Assembly: GCF_007988965.1 (NCBI RefSeq)
Contig: NZ_BJVD01000002.1
Coordinates: forward strand, 186,001 to 250,000
DNA length: 64,000 bases
Origin: Rummeliibacillus stabekisii
GTDB taxonomy: Bacteria; Bacillota; Bacilli; Bacillales_A; Planococcaceae
Direction of reading: 5' to 3'
Under the pieces are notes generated by a model. The model saw nothing but the letters and a program-made list of their open reading frames with translations. It made no database searches and was not told where the DNA came from. The position numbers and the translations under genes are program-made. Each line of letters opens with the position of its first letter. Positions within the stretch are counted from its first letter, which is position 1. Positions 30,144-40,509 of this stretch are shown in pieces.

Positions 30144-31406
30144 TTATTTAGAGTAGATTGGGTGTTTGTCTGTTAATTCTTTTACGCGTTTAATGGCATC
30201 TTCTTTCACAGCTTCGTCTTCTGGATTTTTCAATACCGCTGCAATAATAGAAGCAACTTCTTTCATATCCTCTTCTTTGAAACCGCGAGAAGTAATTGCT
30301 GGTGTTCCTACGCGTACGCCAGATGTAACAAATGGGCTTTCTGGATCGAATGGAATGGTATTTTTATTGGCAGTGATATGAACATCATCCAATAATTTCT
30401 CAGCTACCTTACCAGTAAGACCTAAAGAACGCACATCTAAAAGCAATAGATGGTTGTCTGTGCCACCGGAAACGATATTGATGCCTTCTGCTGTAAGAGC
30501 TTCACCGAAAACTTTTGCATTTTTTACAACTTGTTGGATGTATTCTTTGTATTCTGGTTGTTGCGCTTCACCAAATGCTACAGCTTTTGCTGCAATCACA
30601 TGCATTAGAGGGCCACCTTGGATACCAGGGAAGATGGATTTATCGATTTTTTTACCCCATTCTTCTTTACAAAGAATTAAACCGCCGCGTGGTCCACGCA
30701 ATGTTTTGTGCGTTGTAGAAGTAACAAAATCTGCATATGGCACTGGATTTGGATGTGCTCCAGCTGCTACAAGACCTGCAATATGAGCCATGTCCACCAT
30801 GAAATAAGCGCCTACTTCATCGGCAATTTCACGGAATTTAGCAAAGTCAATTTCGCGTGGGTAAGCTGATGCACCCGCTACGATTAATTTTGGTTTATGT
30901 TCCAGTGCTTTTTGGCGAACATCCTCATAATCAATCACATGTGTATCTTCTGTCACACCATATTCTACGAAATTGTATTGGATGCCTGAGAAGTTTACTG
31001 GGCTACCATGCGTTAAATGGCCGCCGTGAGATAAATTCATCCCTAAAACTGTATCTCCTTGCTCCAAGATTGTGAAGTATACAGCCATATTTGCTTGTGC
31101 ACCTGAGTGTGGTTGTACATTGGCATATTCCGCACCGAAAATTTCTTTTAAACGGTCGCGTGCAATATTTTCAACAACATCGACATATTCACAACCGCCA
31201 TAATAGCGTTTACCAGGATAGCCTTCTGCATATTTATTTGTTAGAACTGAGCCTTGTGCCTCTAAGACAGCTTCTGAAACAATATTTTCAGATGCAATCA
31301 ACTCGATATTTGATTGTTGACGTGCGAATTCTTTTTCCATCGCTTCAAATACTGCTTTGTCTTGTGATGCAATCATTGATTTTTCTTGTGCTGCAAGATT
31401 TCCCAT
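30144..31406 (-). CDS. glyA: Serine hydroxymethyltransferase
   Basis: PLP enzyme that interconverts serine and glycine and charges tetrahydrofolate with one-carbon units. 420 residues; PLP lysine K234 in '[12 protein letters not shown]', 'SGAQAN' near 101. The start at 31406 adds about 10 residues to the common N-terminus; the ATG at residue 11 is an alternative. Operon rpiB-ywlG-glyA. Confidence 0.95.
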   Translation of the reverse strand: MGNLAAQEKSMIASQDKAVFEAMEKEFARQQSNIELIASENIVSEAVLEAQGSVLTNKYAEGYPGKRYYGGCEYVDVVENIARDRLKEIFGAEYANVQPHSGAQANMAVYFTILEQGDTVLGMNLSHGGHLTHGSPVNFSGIQYNFVEYGVTEDTHVIDYEDVRQKALEHKPKLIVAGASAYPREIDFAKFREIADEVGAYFMVDMAHIAGLVAAGAHPNPVPYADFVTSTTHKTLRGPRGGLILCKEEWGKKIDKSIFPGIQGGPLMHVIAAKAVAFGEAQQPEYKEYIQQVVKNAKVFGEALTAEGINIVSGGTDNHLLLLDVRSLGLTGKVAEKLLDDVHITANKNTIPFDPESPFVTSGVRVGTPAITSRGFKEEDMKEVASIIAAVLKNPEDEAVKEDAIKRVKELTDKHPIYSK

Positions 31407-31434
31407 AACCCTTTTCCCCCTGTTTTATGAAAAT

Positions 31435-31977
31435 TTAATTATATATAGCACGCTCGCCGCCAATTAATTTAGGGCGAGTCGTTGCAACTGTCACTACCGC
31501 ATCTCCAATATGTGTAATGGAAGTACGAAGTGGAACTGCTACTCTTTTCAAATGCATGCCAATTAATGTTTGGCCCATGTCAATACCTGCATGTGCAAGA
31601 ACTTCTTCCACCACAACCGGATCTTTCAGCTGGCGATATGCATAGGCTGACATGGATCCGCCAGCCTTTTGAGCAGGAACAACTGATACAGGCTCAAGCC
31701 CGTATTTTTCTGCCGCTTCCCTTTCGATGGTGATGGCACGATTGATATGTTCGCATCCTTGGAATGCTAAATAAAGACCATGTTTTTCGGAAAATGCGCT
31801 TAATGGCTTATAAAGTGCTTCCGCAATCTCTAAGCCTCCTGCTGTACCGATTTTTTGCCCTTTAATTTCCGATGTTGAACAACCTATAACCAACAGTTGA
31901 CCTTCACGAAAATGGACTTGTTGCTCAAATTCGGCTAACAGCGTTTGTAGCTGATCTTCGATTTGTTGTAAGTTCAT
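31435..31977 (-). CDS. ywlG: DUF436/TIGR01440 family protein YwlG
   Basis: 180-residue cytoplasmic protein of the conserved YwlG family, role unknown. 'VIGCSTSEIKG' near 30 and 'AGGSMSAYAYRQL' near 105 are the recognisable blocks. GAGAGG SD. Located between rpiB and glyA as in B. subtilis. Confidence 0.88.
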   Translation of the reverse strand: MNLQQIEDQLQTLLAEFEQQVHFREGQLLVIGCSTSEIKGQKIGTAGGLEIAEALYKPLSAFSEKHGLYLAFQGCEHINRAITIEREAAEKYGLEPVSVVPAQKAGGSMSAYAYRQLKDPVVVEEVLAHAGIDMGQTLIGMHLKRVAVPLRTSITHIGDAVVTVATTRPKLIGGERAIYN

Positions 31978-32000
31978 CGCTTAAGCCTCTCATCTGTTGT

Positions 32001-32444
32001 TTAGTTTTTTGCTTCTACTGTAGAAATTTTTTCAATACGGCGTTCATGACGTCCACCTTCGAAATCAGTCAATAACCATGTTTTTGCGATTTCACGCGCA
32101 AGCCCAGGACCAATCACTCTTTCGCCCATAGCCAATACATTGGAATCATTATGACAACGAGTTGCTTTAGCACTGAACAAGTCATGTACAAGCGCGCAGC
32201 GAATACCTTTTACTTTATTAGCTGTAATCGACATGCCAATGCCCGTACCGCAAATGAGGATGCCTCGGTCAAATTTGCCGCTTGCAACTCCTTCTGCAAC
32301 TGGTAAAGCATAGTCTGGATAATCCACCGAACCTTCAGCTGTTGGGCCAAAATCCTCGTATTCCATCCCTAATTCTTCTAATAGATTAACGATCTCTTTG
32401 CGTAAATTGTTACCGCCGTGATCTGATGATATTGCGATTTTCAA
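32001..32444 (-). CDS. rpiB: Ribose-5-phosphate isomerase B
   Basis: 147 residues, RpiB/LacAB fold. His9 in 'SDHGG', Cys65 in 'ICGTGIGMSI' and His98 are the expected active-site residues. Interconverts ribose 5-phosphate and ribulose 5-phosphate in the pentose phosphate pathway; ribulose 5-phosphate is also the TarJ substrate. First gene of rpiB-ywlG-glyA. Confidence 0.93.
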   Translation of the reverse strand: MKIAISSDHGGNNLRKEIVNLLEELGMEYEDFGPTAEGSVDYPDYALPVAEGVASGKFDRGILICGTGIGMSITANKVKGIRCALVHDLFSAKATRCHNDSNVLAMGERVIGPGLAREIAKTWLLTDFEGGRHERRIEKISTVEAKN

Positions 32445-32662
32445 AAGAAGTCCCCTCTTTTCATTATGCTATTCATCTCGTACGTACGAGAATATATTCA
32501 TTACTATGCTCGTTAAAATTAAAACGGTATATCTAATCTTCAGCCGTTACTAGCTGAAGGAAGTTTCACTTTTAGTTTACCATTTATTTTAGTATAAAGA
32601 CATATTTTTCACTCAATTTAGAGGGGGGTGATACGTTTAGGATCCATGTTTATTTTAGGCAT

Positions 32663-32693
32663 AAAAAAAGGCGGAGAAAGTTTATTTCCCCGC
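32663..32693 (-). terminator. Terminator of the ywlE-chemoreceptor unit
   Basis: GCGG-x-GAAA stem with a 5-nt loop (one central mismatch) and a run of seven T on the minus strand, just after the chemoreceptor stop. Confidence 0.85.
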
Positions 32694-32700
32694 TTACAGA

Positions 32701-33993
32701 TTATCGTTCGAATTGTTGGATCATTTGATATAGATCTTCTGATTGTTTTTTTAGCATATGTGACAGTTGGTCGATTTGTTCAATAGAGCGTACTTGCTCG
32801 TCCGTAGCACTTTGGACTTCAACTGCCCCTGCTGACGTTTGCTCAGCAATGGCTGCCACTTCTTGTGATTGGTGAGCCGTTTTTTCGATGTTGTTTAATT
32901 GCTTGCTAACGAATTCAGAGATTTCTACTATTGAAGCAGCCATATCACCAACCCTCGTTGACATGCCATCTACTGCAGATGTGGTTTCTGAAATTCGAGC
33001 AACTTCACCTTCTGCAATGCTCACTTGCTCGGTCATCTTACCAACGACAGTTTGTACATCCAGTTGAATGGTTTGGATAAGCTGCGTAATCCCTTTGACC
33101 GCTTCGGCACTTTCATCCGCCAACTTACGAACCTCTTCAGCTACAACAGCAAAGCCTTTGCCATGTTCTCCAGCTCTTGCTGCTTCAATAGAAGCATTCA
33201 GAGCCAACAAATTCGTTTGTTCTGCAATATCACCGACAAGCTGAATAATTTGCTCTACCTTCAAAGCATTTTGCTCTAATTGATGGATATCCTGTAACGC
33301 CATAGAATTCCCTGAAGCAATTTTTTGGATTCCTTCTACCAAATCATTGATAGCGTCAGTCGTATGCTTTAATTCTCCCATCATTTGAGTAGATTGATTG
33401 GATGATGTCAAGGCACGTTGATTTACCTCTTCAGCTAATAAACGAACATCTTCTAACGCTTCCGCTGTCTCTTGAATCGCAATGGCAGAACCGGTTGCTC
33501 CTTCAGAAATTTGTGAAATCGTTTCTGCGATTGATTCTGTCTGTCTTGTAGCACGTTCTGTTTCTTCCGATAAGTCTAAAACAGTTGCGTTGGTAGTTTG
33601 GAAGTTTTGATTTATGCTTGTTACCATTTGACGAAGGCTCACAAGCATTGTTTGGAATGCCTCTGACAGCGAACGGATCTCATCTGAACTTCTTGGCATA
33701 TCAATATCTTTGCCAATTTTCCCCTCAGCTGCTTCTATTGCAACATTCTCTAGCTTTTGCAATGGTTTCACTAATAGGGAGCTAAAAATGCCCGCCAAAA
33801 TACCAGACCAAATAATACCTAAAATATATGTAATGAGTTGAAACACCGATTGTTTAACATTCGGGAAAAATTGCGGTTGCACATATTCAATAAAGATAAA
33901 ACTAATGCTGTAGGTGACAATTGCTAGGATGGTGACGAATAAAATGAGTTTCTTTTTTAGCCCAAAAGAATGCTGCACACTTTTTTTTGCCAT
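32701..33993 (-). CDS. Methyl-accepting chemotaxis protein with almost no external domain
   Basis: 430 residues. Two membrane spans (about 15-36 and 51-74) enclose only about 14 external residues; HAMP at about 75-125. The cytoplasmic signalling hairpin has its tip at 258-275 ('[19 protein letters not shown]'), which contacts CheA/CheW. It must sense through the membrane, the HAMP or a partner rather than a periplasmic-type ligand pocket. GGAGGA SD inside the end of ywlE; 3 bp gap implies cotranscription. No receptor sits here in B. subtilis. Confidence 0.9.
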   Translation of the reverse strand: MAKKSVQHSFGLKKKLILFVTILAIVTYSISFIFIEYVQPQFFPNVKQSVFQLITYILGIIWSGILAGIFSSLLVKPLQKLENVAIEAAEGKIGKDIDMPRSSDEIRSLSEAFQTMLVSLRQMVTSINQNFQTTNATVLDLSEETERATRQTESIAETISQISEGATGSAIAIQETAEALEDVRLLAEEVNQRALTSSNQSTQMMGELKHTTDAINDLVEGIQKIASGNSMALQDIHQLEQNALKVEQIIQLVGDIAEQTNLLALNASIEAARAGEHGKGFAVVAEEVRKLADESAEAVKGITQLIQTIQLDVQTVVGKMTEQVSIAEGEVARISETTSAVDGMSTRVGDMAASIVEISEFVSKQLNNIEKTAHQSQEVAAIAEQTSAGAVEVQSATDEQVRSIEQIDQLSHMLKKQSEDLYQMIQQFER

Positions 33994-33996
33994 GGG

Positions 33997-34434
33997 TTAT
34001 TCCTCCAGTAGTTTCTTTTCAAGTACGTCAATTAAGTTGTTCAGTTCTTCAAATGTTGTTAAATACGTATCCAGGTCTCCACCAAATGGATCGATGACAT
34101 CTTCATCTCTATCTAAAACATATTCTTTTAGAGTAAAGGTCTTATCTGCCATTTGAGGATATACTTGTAATAACGCTTCTTTATGCCCACCTGTCATAGT
34201 TAAAATCAAATGTGAACTCTGTAGTTCCTCAATATTCACCGGCTGCGAAATATGATCATGGTCTATGTGATGCTTTTGTAACGCAGCCTGAGCATTTGCT
34301 GACATTGGCTGTCCCGGCATTGCATAGATTCCCGCTGATTTAACTTCTACTCCTGGTAAGTTTCTTGATTTTAAAATAGCTGCTGCCATGGGGCTTCTAC
34401 AAGTATTACCTGTACAAATAAAGTAAATTCTCAT
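33997..34434 (-). CDS. ywlE: Protein-arginine phosphatase YwlE
   Basis: 145-residue low-molecular-weight phosphatase. P-loop C7-T-G-N-T-C12-R-S14; Thr11 is the residue that gives phospho-arginine specificity in YwlE, and the general acid Asp lies in 'DPFGG' near 116. In B. subtilis it reverses McsB arginine phosphorylation. Followed directly by the chemoreceptor gene. Confidence 0.92.
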   Translation of the reverse strand: MRIYFICTGNTCRSPMAAAILKSRNLPGVEVKSAGIYAMPGQPMSANAQAALQKHHIDHDHISQPVNIEELQSSHLILTMTGGHKEALLQVYPQMADKTFTLKEYVLDRDEDVIDPFGGDLDTYLTTFEELNNLIDVLEKKLLEE

Positions 34435-34489
34435 CGTGCACTCTTACCCTTCATTATATAGTATAACGCTGACGAAATGTTCAAATTTT

Positions 34490-34987
34490 TTATAAATTTA
34501 GTGAAAAAATACCCATCAAAAGTAATGCAGCTCCTGCAAGCATCTGTAGATATATACCTAAAGCTACTGGAATTTTCTTATTTAAGGTTAAAGCAATAAA
34601 GGAAAATAGGAAGGCAAAAATCCCCATACTGCATATAAGCAGTGTCTCCCTTAATTGAAGCATACCAAAAGATATGCTCACTGAAAAGGTATCAAGACTT
34701 GTTGTAATAGCCAGTATGACGACCGGAATCGTTGCTGGCCTTTGATCTTTTGCCGCTAGTAATAGTTGTACACCAATTAAACTTAATAATATACCAGAAA
34801 TATTTTGGGCTAAGCTCGATATATAGGATGCAAGCCATTCACCTACGTGGAAACCGATTAAAGGAAACAACATGTGAAGGGCACCTGTCCATAGAGATAG
34901 CCAAAAGCGATATTTTACATTTGGCAATAGCAAATAAATTGTCAACACATCTATTGCTGTAAATATAGCTGCAAGTATTTCTGCCAA
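34490..34987 (-). CDS. MntP/YwlD-like membrane protein (putative Mn efflux)
   Basis: 165 residues with about six membrane helices in two repeats. The second repeat keeps the MntP-like 'TTSLDTFSVSI', but the first has 'FTAIDVLTIYLLLPN', where acidic and small polar residues of the canonical motif are partly lost. Position next to ywlE matches B. subtilis mntP (ywlD). Manganese export is therefore likely but not certain. Confidence 0.7.
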   Translation of the reverse strand: MAEILAAIFTAIDVLTIYLLLPNVKYRFWLSLWTGALHMLFPLIGFHVGEWLASYISSLAQNISGILLSLIGVQLLLAAKDQRPATIPVVILAITTSLDTFSVSISFGMLQLRETLLICSMGIFAFLFSFIALTLNKKIPVALGIYLQMLAGAALLLMGIFSLNL

Positions 34988-35094
34988 AACAGCACTCCCT
35001 TCTCTACCACAATCTTTTATATCCTATGAAACGAAGTTCTTCTTCATTCCAGATTGAGGATGGGAGAAAAAAGGGGGTACTAATTTTTAATAAT

Positions 35095-35129
35095 AAAAAA
35101 TGCTTCCTATATAATAAGAAGCATTTTTT
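35095..35129. terminator. Bidirectional terminator
   Basis: 12-bp perfect stem AAAAAATGCTTC with an 11-nt loop and A/T tails on both sides, between a minus-strand gene start and the hairpin repeat. Confidence 0.75.
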
Positions 35130-35232
35130 ATTTTACTGAATTTAACTCAAGGGCGCGGGTAAAACTCCCACGAAAAGTATAAGACCTCCAAAAAACCAAA
35201 AACTTAGTTATCATTAATCATTTGGTTTAGAA

Positions 35233-35340
35233 GTAGTGGAAACAACTACGCTTTCCACGGGTGAGCGCCGAGCCTCCTCGCTGCGCTGTGGGGTCTTGCC
35301 TGTCTTGCTATGCCGCAGGAGTCTCCGTTGTTTCCACTAC
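35233..35340. repeat. Hairpin repeat element, copy 1
   Basis: 108-bp element with 14-bp perfect terminal inverted repeats (GTAGTGGAAACAAC). The GC-rich interior contains CGCTTTCCAC near one end and CAGGAGTCTCCG near the other. Two related copies are at 57.7 and 57.8 kb. No ORF. Similar 'GGAGTCTCCG' hairpins are scattered through many Bacillales genomes. Confidence 0.85.
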
Positions 35341-35415
35341 AATTCAATTTTTGTACAAATGATAATAATAATTTAATACCTACTCAGTCTTTCAGTATGC
35401 TCGAAACGCCCTTTA

Positions 35416-36450
35416 TTATATATTGTTTGGCGTATACCATTTGCCGCCTGCTGATTTTTCCAAGCGATTCATAATCGCTGCGCCTACACCTTCTGTTGAA
35501 GTAGCAGTAGCCAGCACTATCTGTGCATCTGTAGAATCACATGCGCGCAAGGCATGAAAAAGATGTGACGCCATTTCATCCTGTGTGTTACCAATTGAAA
35601 AGAACCAATCAGGTGATAACTCTTTGAGGGATGGCGGTGCAATCAATGCTACCTTATAATGCTTCGCTTGCAATTGTTGAATCGCCTCTTGGACAATCTG
35701 TTTGTTTCTTTCAATTAAGTATACGGGTGCATTCGGAGCATAATGGGTATATTTCATTCCCGGCGCTTTCGGGGCGCCTTGTTCCTGCTCTATATGTGTA
35801 GGCTGTTCAACTGGCCCTATCACTTCTTCTAGCATCTCTTTTGTAATCGCACCCGGACGTAAGATTACCGGTATTTCCTTTGTTAGATCAAGGACAGTTG
35901 ATTCAACGCCAACACCTGTCGCCCCTCCATCTAATATTAAAGGAATTTTTCCGGCTAAGTCTTGTTCCACATGAATAGCTTCCGTTGGGCTTGGTTTGCC
36001 GCTTCGATTTGCGCTTGGTGCTGCTACCGGCATACCTAAAGCTTGCAATAATTTTAACGCTACAGGGTGACTCGGCATCCGAATACCGACAGTATCTAGG
36101 CCTGCTGTTACGCTTTTTGCAAAGACATTTGGCTTTGACTTGAAAATCATGGTTAATGGTCCTGGCCAAAATGCATCCATACACTTCACCGCTTTTTCAG
36201 AAATGCTATCCACATATTTACTAAGCTCTTCCTTCGTGCCGATGTGAACAATTAGCGGATTATCAGACGGCCTTCCTTTAGCACTGTATATTTTTTTGAC
36301 TGCTGCTTCATTTGTAGCGACAGCTCCAAGTCCATAGACTGTCTCTGTTGGCAACGCTACAATCTCGCCTTCAGCTAACAAATTCACAGCTTGTGTATAA
36401 CTTTTTTCAGATTCCACATTGTTATCCACAACAAGCCGTTGCGTTTCCAT
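35416..36450 (-). CDS. ywlC: L-threonylcarbamoyladenylate synthase (YwlC/Sua5 type)
   Basis: Makes threonylcarbamoyl-AMP from Thr, bicarbonate and ATP for the t6A37 tRNA modification. 344 residues: N-terminal YrdC/TsaC domain ('LPTETVYGLGA' near 34, 'SAKGRPSDNPLIVH' near 56) plus the C-terminal Sua5 domain, so the long form. In B. subtilis the ywlC region is a DnaA target, and DnaA boxes lie across its 5' end here as well. Confidence 0.93.
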   Translation of the reverse strand: METQRLVVDNNVESEKSYTQAVNLLAEGEIVALPTETVYGLGAVATNEAAVKKIYSAKGRPSDNPLIVHIGTKEELSKYVDSISEKAVKCMDAFWPGPLTMIFKSKPNVFAKSVTAGLDTVGIRMPSHPVALKLLQALGMPVAAPSANRSGKPSPTEAIHVEQDLAGKIPLILDGGATGVGVESTVLDLTKEIPVILRPGAITKEMLEEVIGPVEQPTHIEQEQGAPKAPGMKYTHYAPNAPVYLIERNKQIVQEAIQQLQAKHYKVALIAPPSLKELSPDWFFSIGNTQDEMASHLFHALRACDSTDAQIVLATATSTEGVGAAIMNRLEKSAGGKWYTPNNI

Positions 36451-36528
36451 TCGATTACCTCCCGATAAACCTTATTTTTCAGAAAGTTATACACAATTTG
36501 TTGATAACATTCTCTGAAATGTGGACAA
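36422..36528. promoter_or_regulatory. DnaA-box cluster at the ywlC 5' end
   Basis: Perfect TTATCCACA at 36422 (inside the first codons of ywlC), TTATACACA at 36487, TGTTGATAA at 36499 (one mismatch) and TGTGGACAA at 36520 (one mismatch). All lie within 107 bp, covering the ywlC start and its promoter region. Confidence 0.75.
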
Positions 36529-36558
36529 GTTTGCACAATTTTGTGATTAACTCTCATC

Positions 36559-37167
36559 CTAAAATATTTTTTTGAACCATTCAACGATGAAAAACTTTGG
36601 TTTTTCTTCTTCTTTGTCTTTTTTCTCTTCTTTTACTTCTTTATCTTTATAGCAAACCTTAGGAAATAAACCACACCACCAATTGTCGCCTTTCCCGGCG
36701 CCGATGGTGACAACGACTGCTTTATAGACATCTTGTGCATACATTTTGTAATCATCACGTTTTGGCGGAAATAAAGCTTTCGTTGTTTGGACATTGATTT
36801 CGCCCGACTCAATCTTTGGTGCCAGCGTTCTTTTGATCTCACTTTCAATTGTGGATAAGTTAATGGAGCCTGAGCTATTGGCCATCTCTTTTTCTATAAT
36901 CGGTTTTATATTTTCTAAGATCTGCTTTTTATAAAGTTGGTCTGCTTGCGAGTTGCTATTAGCAATAAGGCGGAATCTCGGCTGTGCCAAATCCGCGCTA
37001 TATTGTTGTGTAGCAACACTTTGAAAAATAAGAAGCAGTAATTGGATAAGTAATAAAGATGTTATGAATAATAAAAGTGTCGCCACTTGTGATTGTTTTT
37101 TTGGTTGTTTAATAGATTCATAAGACACGATTTCAGGTTGTTTGATTGTATAGTAATCTTCTAGCAT
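36559..37167 (-). CDS. spoIIR: Stage II sporulation protein R
   Basis: Forespore-made secreted signal that triggers SpoIIGA to process pro-sigma-E in the mother cell. 202 residues: membrane/signal segment at 28-50, 'RFRLIANSNSQADQ' (64-77) and the hallmark 'GKGDNWWCGLFPKVCY' (158-173), followed by a lysine/glutamate-rich tail. ATG at 37167 with GGAGGGG. Adjacent to prmC/prfA and ywlC as in B. subtilis. Confidence 0.92.
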   Translation of the reverse strand: MLEDYYTIKQPEIVSYESIKQPKKQSQVATLLLFITSLLLIQLLLLIFQSVATQQYSADLAQPRFRLIANSNSQADQLYKKQILENIKPIIEKEMANSSGSINLSTIESEIKRTLAPKIESGEINVQTTKALFPPKRDDYKMYAQDVYKAVVVTIGAGKGDNWWCGLFPKVCYKDKEVKEEKKDKEEEKPKFFIVEWFKKIF

Positions 37168-37212
37168 ATTGTATCCCCTCCATGAAACTATCATGGGCAA
37201 AGAGATTACTAT

Positions 37213-38079
37213 TTATACATCAATTTCACAAAAAACCATTCGATCGTTTGAATTAATATCTTTTAATAGCTCAACCTTGGCATCAGGAAAGCTATCTTTG
37301 AATAATTGGACGACAGCTGGACCTTGTTTATAACCAATTTCCAATCCTATGAAACTAGGTTTTGCCATAATACTTGGCAATGTTTCTGCTAGTTTTCTAT
37401 ATAAGGCTAAACCATTTTCTTCTGCAAAGAGTGCTGTGTGCGGTTCATGATCTAAGACAACCTCAGACATCTCCTCCGCCTCTTGATGAGCAATATAGGG
37501 CGGGTTTGATAAAACAATTTGCCACTTTTGTTGAACGATTGGTTCTGTCAAATCACCTTGCAAAAAACATATATCTGCACTCAATCGTTTGGCATTGTTC
37601 TCCGCTACCTGTAATGCTTGTGGCGAAATATCAGTTGCTGTCACCTCTAGTAGGGGCATTACTTTTTTCATCGTGATAGCGATTGCCCCGCTGCCTGTCC
37701 CAATATCTGCAAGCTTTATCTCTGCTCCGTCTTCAAATATTCGCTGAGCTCGTTTTAACGCTTCTTCCACCAATTCTTCTGTCTCCGGTCTCGGTATGAG
37801 GACGGAAGGATCGACTGTAAATGTTCGTCCGTAGAATTCTTCTGAACCCATGATATATTGGATTGGCGTCCCTTTCGCATGTGACTCAACCATTTGCCAA
37901 TACGCTTGGTTTTGCTCTGCTGTTAAAGGCTCCCTCATACTGATTAATAATTCAGTATGTGACTTATTTAATGCATGCTGCAGTAGAAGTCTTGCAGCAA
38001 TTTCCTCTCGACCATGTTCCCGCAAAAAAGAAGAAGCCCCATTCAGGGCCTCATAAATGTATTTAAAGGGCTGCGTCAT
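37213..38079 (-). CDS. prmC: Peptide chain release factor glutamine methyltransferase
   Basis: SAM-dependent methylation of the GGQ glutamine of release factors. 288 residues; N-terminal helical domain, SAM loop '[11 protein letters not shown]' (125-135), catalytic 'NPPY' (192-195). Start overlaps the prfA 3' end by 17 bp, so the enzyme is coupled to its substrate RF1. Confidence 0.95.
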   Translation of the reverse strand: MTQPFKYIYEALNGASSFLREHGREEIAARLLLQHALNKSHTELLISMREPLTAEQNQAYWQMVESHAKGTPIQYIMGSEEFYGRTFTVDPSVLIPRPETEELVEEALKRAQRIFEDGAEIKLADIGTGSGAIAITMKKVMPLLEVTATDISPQALQVAENNAKRLSADICFLQGDLTEPIVQQKWQIVLSNPPYIAHQEAEEMSEVVLDHEPHTALFAEENGLALYRKLAETLPSIMAKPSFIGLEIGYKQGPAVVQLFKDSFPDAKVELLKDINSNDRMVFCEIDV

Positions 38080-39142
38080 TTAGCGCATCCAACTTCTTCG
38101 CTTGTTCTTCCAAAATCAAAGCATCAATCAACTCATCTAATTTCCCATCAATAATTTGGTCGAGTTTTTGGATGGTTAAGCCAATGCGGTGATCGGTCAC
38201 ACGGTTTTGTGGATAATTGTACGTACGGATACGTTCAGAGCGATCACCTGTACCTACAGCTGATTTACGTTCTGCATCATACTCGCTTTGTGCATCTTGC
38301 TGCAATTTGTCGTAGACGCGTGCACGCAATACTTTCATTGCTTTCTCTCTGTTTTTCAATTGAGAACGTTCATCTTGCATTGCTACAACAATCCCTGTAG
38401 GAATATGTGTCATACGAACAGCAGATGCCGTTTTGTTGACGTGCTGTCCACCTGCACCAGATGCATGGTAGATATCCACACGAATATCTTTATCTTGCAG
38501 ATCTAATTCTACTTCTTCCGCTTCTGGCATTACGACAACAGTTGAAGTGGATGTATGAACACGTCCTTGGGATTCTGTTTCCGGAACGCGTTGTACACGG
38601 TGTGCTCCGCTTTCAAATTTGAATTTTGAGTAAGCGCCTTGTCCGTTGATCATAAAGACAATCTCTTTGTAACCGCCAAGCTCAGTTGGGTTAGCGTTCA
38701 TGATATCAATTTTCCAGCCTTGCGTTTCTGCATATTTGCTGTACATGCGGAAAAGTGAATTAGCAAATAATGCTGCCTCGTCTCCGCCTGCTGCTCCACG
38801 GATTTCCACAATAACGTTTTTGCTGTCATTCGGATCTTTCGGGATTAATAAGATGCGCAGGCGTTCTTCATAATCAGCAATATTACTTTCAAGCTCATTT
38901 ACTTCTTCTTTTACCATTTCTTTCATTTCTGCATCTAATTTATCTTCTAGCATTTCGCGTGCTTCAGCTAGTTGCTCTTTTGCAGATTTATATTCACGGT
39001 AAACTTCTACTGTTTCCTGAATATCCGATTGTTCTTTTGAATATTTCGCTAGCTTTTTCGAATCGGATACAACATCCGGGTCACTTAGAAGTTCGTTTAA
39101 TTTTTCATAGCGATCTTCTACAGCTTGTAAGCGATCAAACAT
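38063..39142 (-). CDS. prfA: Peptide chain release factor 1
   Basis: Recognises UAA/UAG and triggers peptide release. 359 residues with 'GGQ' at 231-233 in '[12 protein letters not shown]' and the codon-reading P-x-T (PET, 187-189) diagnostic of RF1. ATG at 39142 behind GGTGA. Confidence 0.96.
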   Translation of the reverse strand: MFDRLQAVEDRYEKLNELLSDPDVVSDSKKLAKYSKEQSDIQETVEVYREYKSAKEQLAEAREMLEDKLDAEMKEMVKEEVNELESNIADYEERLRILLIPKDPNDSKNVIVEIRGAAGGDEAALFANSLFRMYSKYAETQGWKIDIMNANPTELGGYKEIVFMINGQGAYSKFKFESGAHRVQRVPETESQGRVHTSTSTVVVMPEAEEVELDLQDKDIRVDIYHASGAGGQHVNKTASAVRMTHIPTGIVVAMQDERSQLKNREKAMKVLRARVYDKLQQDAQSEYDAERKSAVGTGDRSERIRTYNYPQNRVTDHRIGLTIQKLDQIIDGKLDELIDALILEEQAKKLDALNDAAL

Positions 39143-39515
39143 ATATTTCACCAATACCTTTCTGTATCTGTAGTAAGTTTATTGTCCTTACGGATCAATG
39201 GTTAGTCCGTTTCAGCGAACTGTCCACAAAGCGTCCGTTTTAGTGTTACGTACCAATCAGCGGAGATTGAACAAAATCCCATGATTGGCCATCACTTTAT
39301 GAAGGAAAGCAGGGTCCTGTCGACGCTGCTAAAAAGGATTCTGTTTTATGTGCTCCATTTATTAGTATAAAGAAAAACAGCAAGGCATGCTACTTTTTTG
39401 AAAATTTCATGATTTATTTTAATCCCATATAGGCTTAATACTGAGTGGCATTAAATTTCACAACACTAAAGACTGAAGTGCTGTATTTCTGCAGAATAAT
39501 CCCTATAGTGCAAAT
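39143..39515. other. Gap upstream of prfA
   Basis: No convincing ORF. It should contain the prfA promoter on the minus strand, but no clear hexamer pair was found. Confidence 0.4.
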
Positions 39516-39542
39516 GAAAAAAGAGCAGCCAGCAGCCACTCT
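39516..39542 (-). terminator. Terminator downstream of tdk
   Basis: 8-bp stem (AGAGCAGC pairing with GCCACTCT, two G-T pairs), 5-nt loop and six T on the minus strand, 70 bp after tdk. Confidence 0.7.
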
Positions 39543-39611
39543 TCGTAACCCGTTGACGGGCATTTTCTGTCATCTCTTTATCGATTGAACGGATCAAGTT
39601 TTAACAGCGTT

Positions 39612-40205
39612 TCACTTTACTTGTGTTTGACTTGCCGGTACAACATGGTGGTGTCTACAGCGAGGCTCATATGCCTCCGCAGCGCCCACTAAGATAACAG
39701 GATCATCCGCCTTAGCAGGTTGTCCGTTAATTAGCCGCTGTGTGCGGCTTGCAGGTGATCCACATACACTGCATACTGCTTGAAGCTTTGTTACCTGCTC
39801 CGCAATCGCCATCAGTTGTGGCATTGGCCCAAAAGGAACTCCTTTAAAGTCTTGGTCAAGTCCCGCTAAAATAACTCGATATCCATGATTCGCTAGTTGT
39901 TGAACAGTAGCAATAATATCCTCTCCAAAAAACTGAGCTTCATCAATTGCTACCACATCTACATCATCTGAGAGATAGTCCCACATGTCTGTAGATTGTG
40001 AAATAGGATAAGCGATAACCGTTGTGCCATTATGGCTTACAACAGCTTCTTCGCTATAGCGATTATCTATTTTAGGTTTAAACACAACAATCTTTTGTTT
40101 TGCAAATTGCGCTCTTCGTACACGGCGAATCAGCTCTTCTGATTTCCCAGAGAACATACTACCGCAGATTACTTCAATCCAGCCATTTTGAGTCATTACA
40201 TACAT
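39612..40205 (-). CDS. tdk: Thymidine kinase
   Basis: Phosphorylates thymidine for dTTP salvage. 197 residues, type II TK: P-loop 'GSMFSGKS' (15-22), 'DEAQFF' near 90, lasso/zinc region with 'CSVCGSPA' and C-terminal 'CRHHH'. ATG at 40205 with AAGGGG. Confidence 0.95.
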   Translation of the reverse strand: MYVMTQNGWIEVICGSMFSGKSEELIRRVRRAQFAKQKIVVFKPKIDNRYSEEAVVSHNGTTVIAYPISQSTDMWDYLSDDVDVVAIDEAQFFGEDIIATVQQLANHGYRVILAGLDQDFKGVPFGPMPQLMAIAEQVTKLQAVCSVCGSPASRTQRLINGQPAKADDPVILVGAAEAYEPRCRHHHVVPASQTQVK

Positions 40206-40455
40206 GAAGTAGACCCCTTTCAAAACATATATCCATCATCATATCGAAAAAGAGGACATTTTTCTGCTCTTTTTTTTCGCTCTATTTTGTGATATGTATG
40301 ATTATTTTTTCTCGTTTTAACAGATAAAAACTCTCTTTAGTGAAAGAAAAGCCTACCAAAATCAGAGAGGAATTAAAAAAGCCCTCACCAAATTGTAGTG
40401 TGACTTTCCTTAAACAACGTGCTTAATACTACACGAAAATAGCCTATGCCGCAAG

Positions 40456-40493
40456 AAAAATACCTGCCGCGCAATAGGCGCAAGGCAGGTATT
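40456..40493 (-). terminator. Terminator of rpmE
   Basis: 10-bp perfect stem AATACCTGCC with T run on the minus strand, 16 bp past the rpmE stop. The remaining gap to tdk shows no gene. Confidence 0.85.
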
Positions 40494-40509
40494 AGAAGTT
40501 TTCAGTGAT

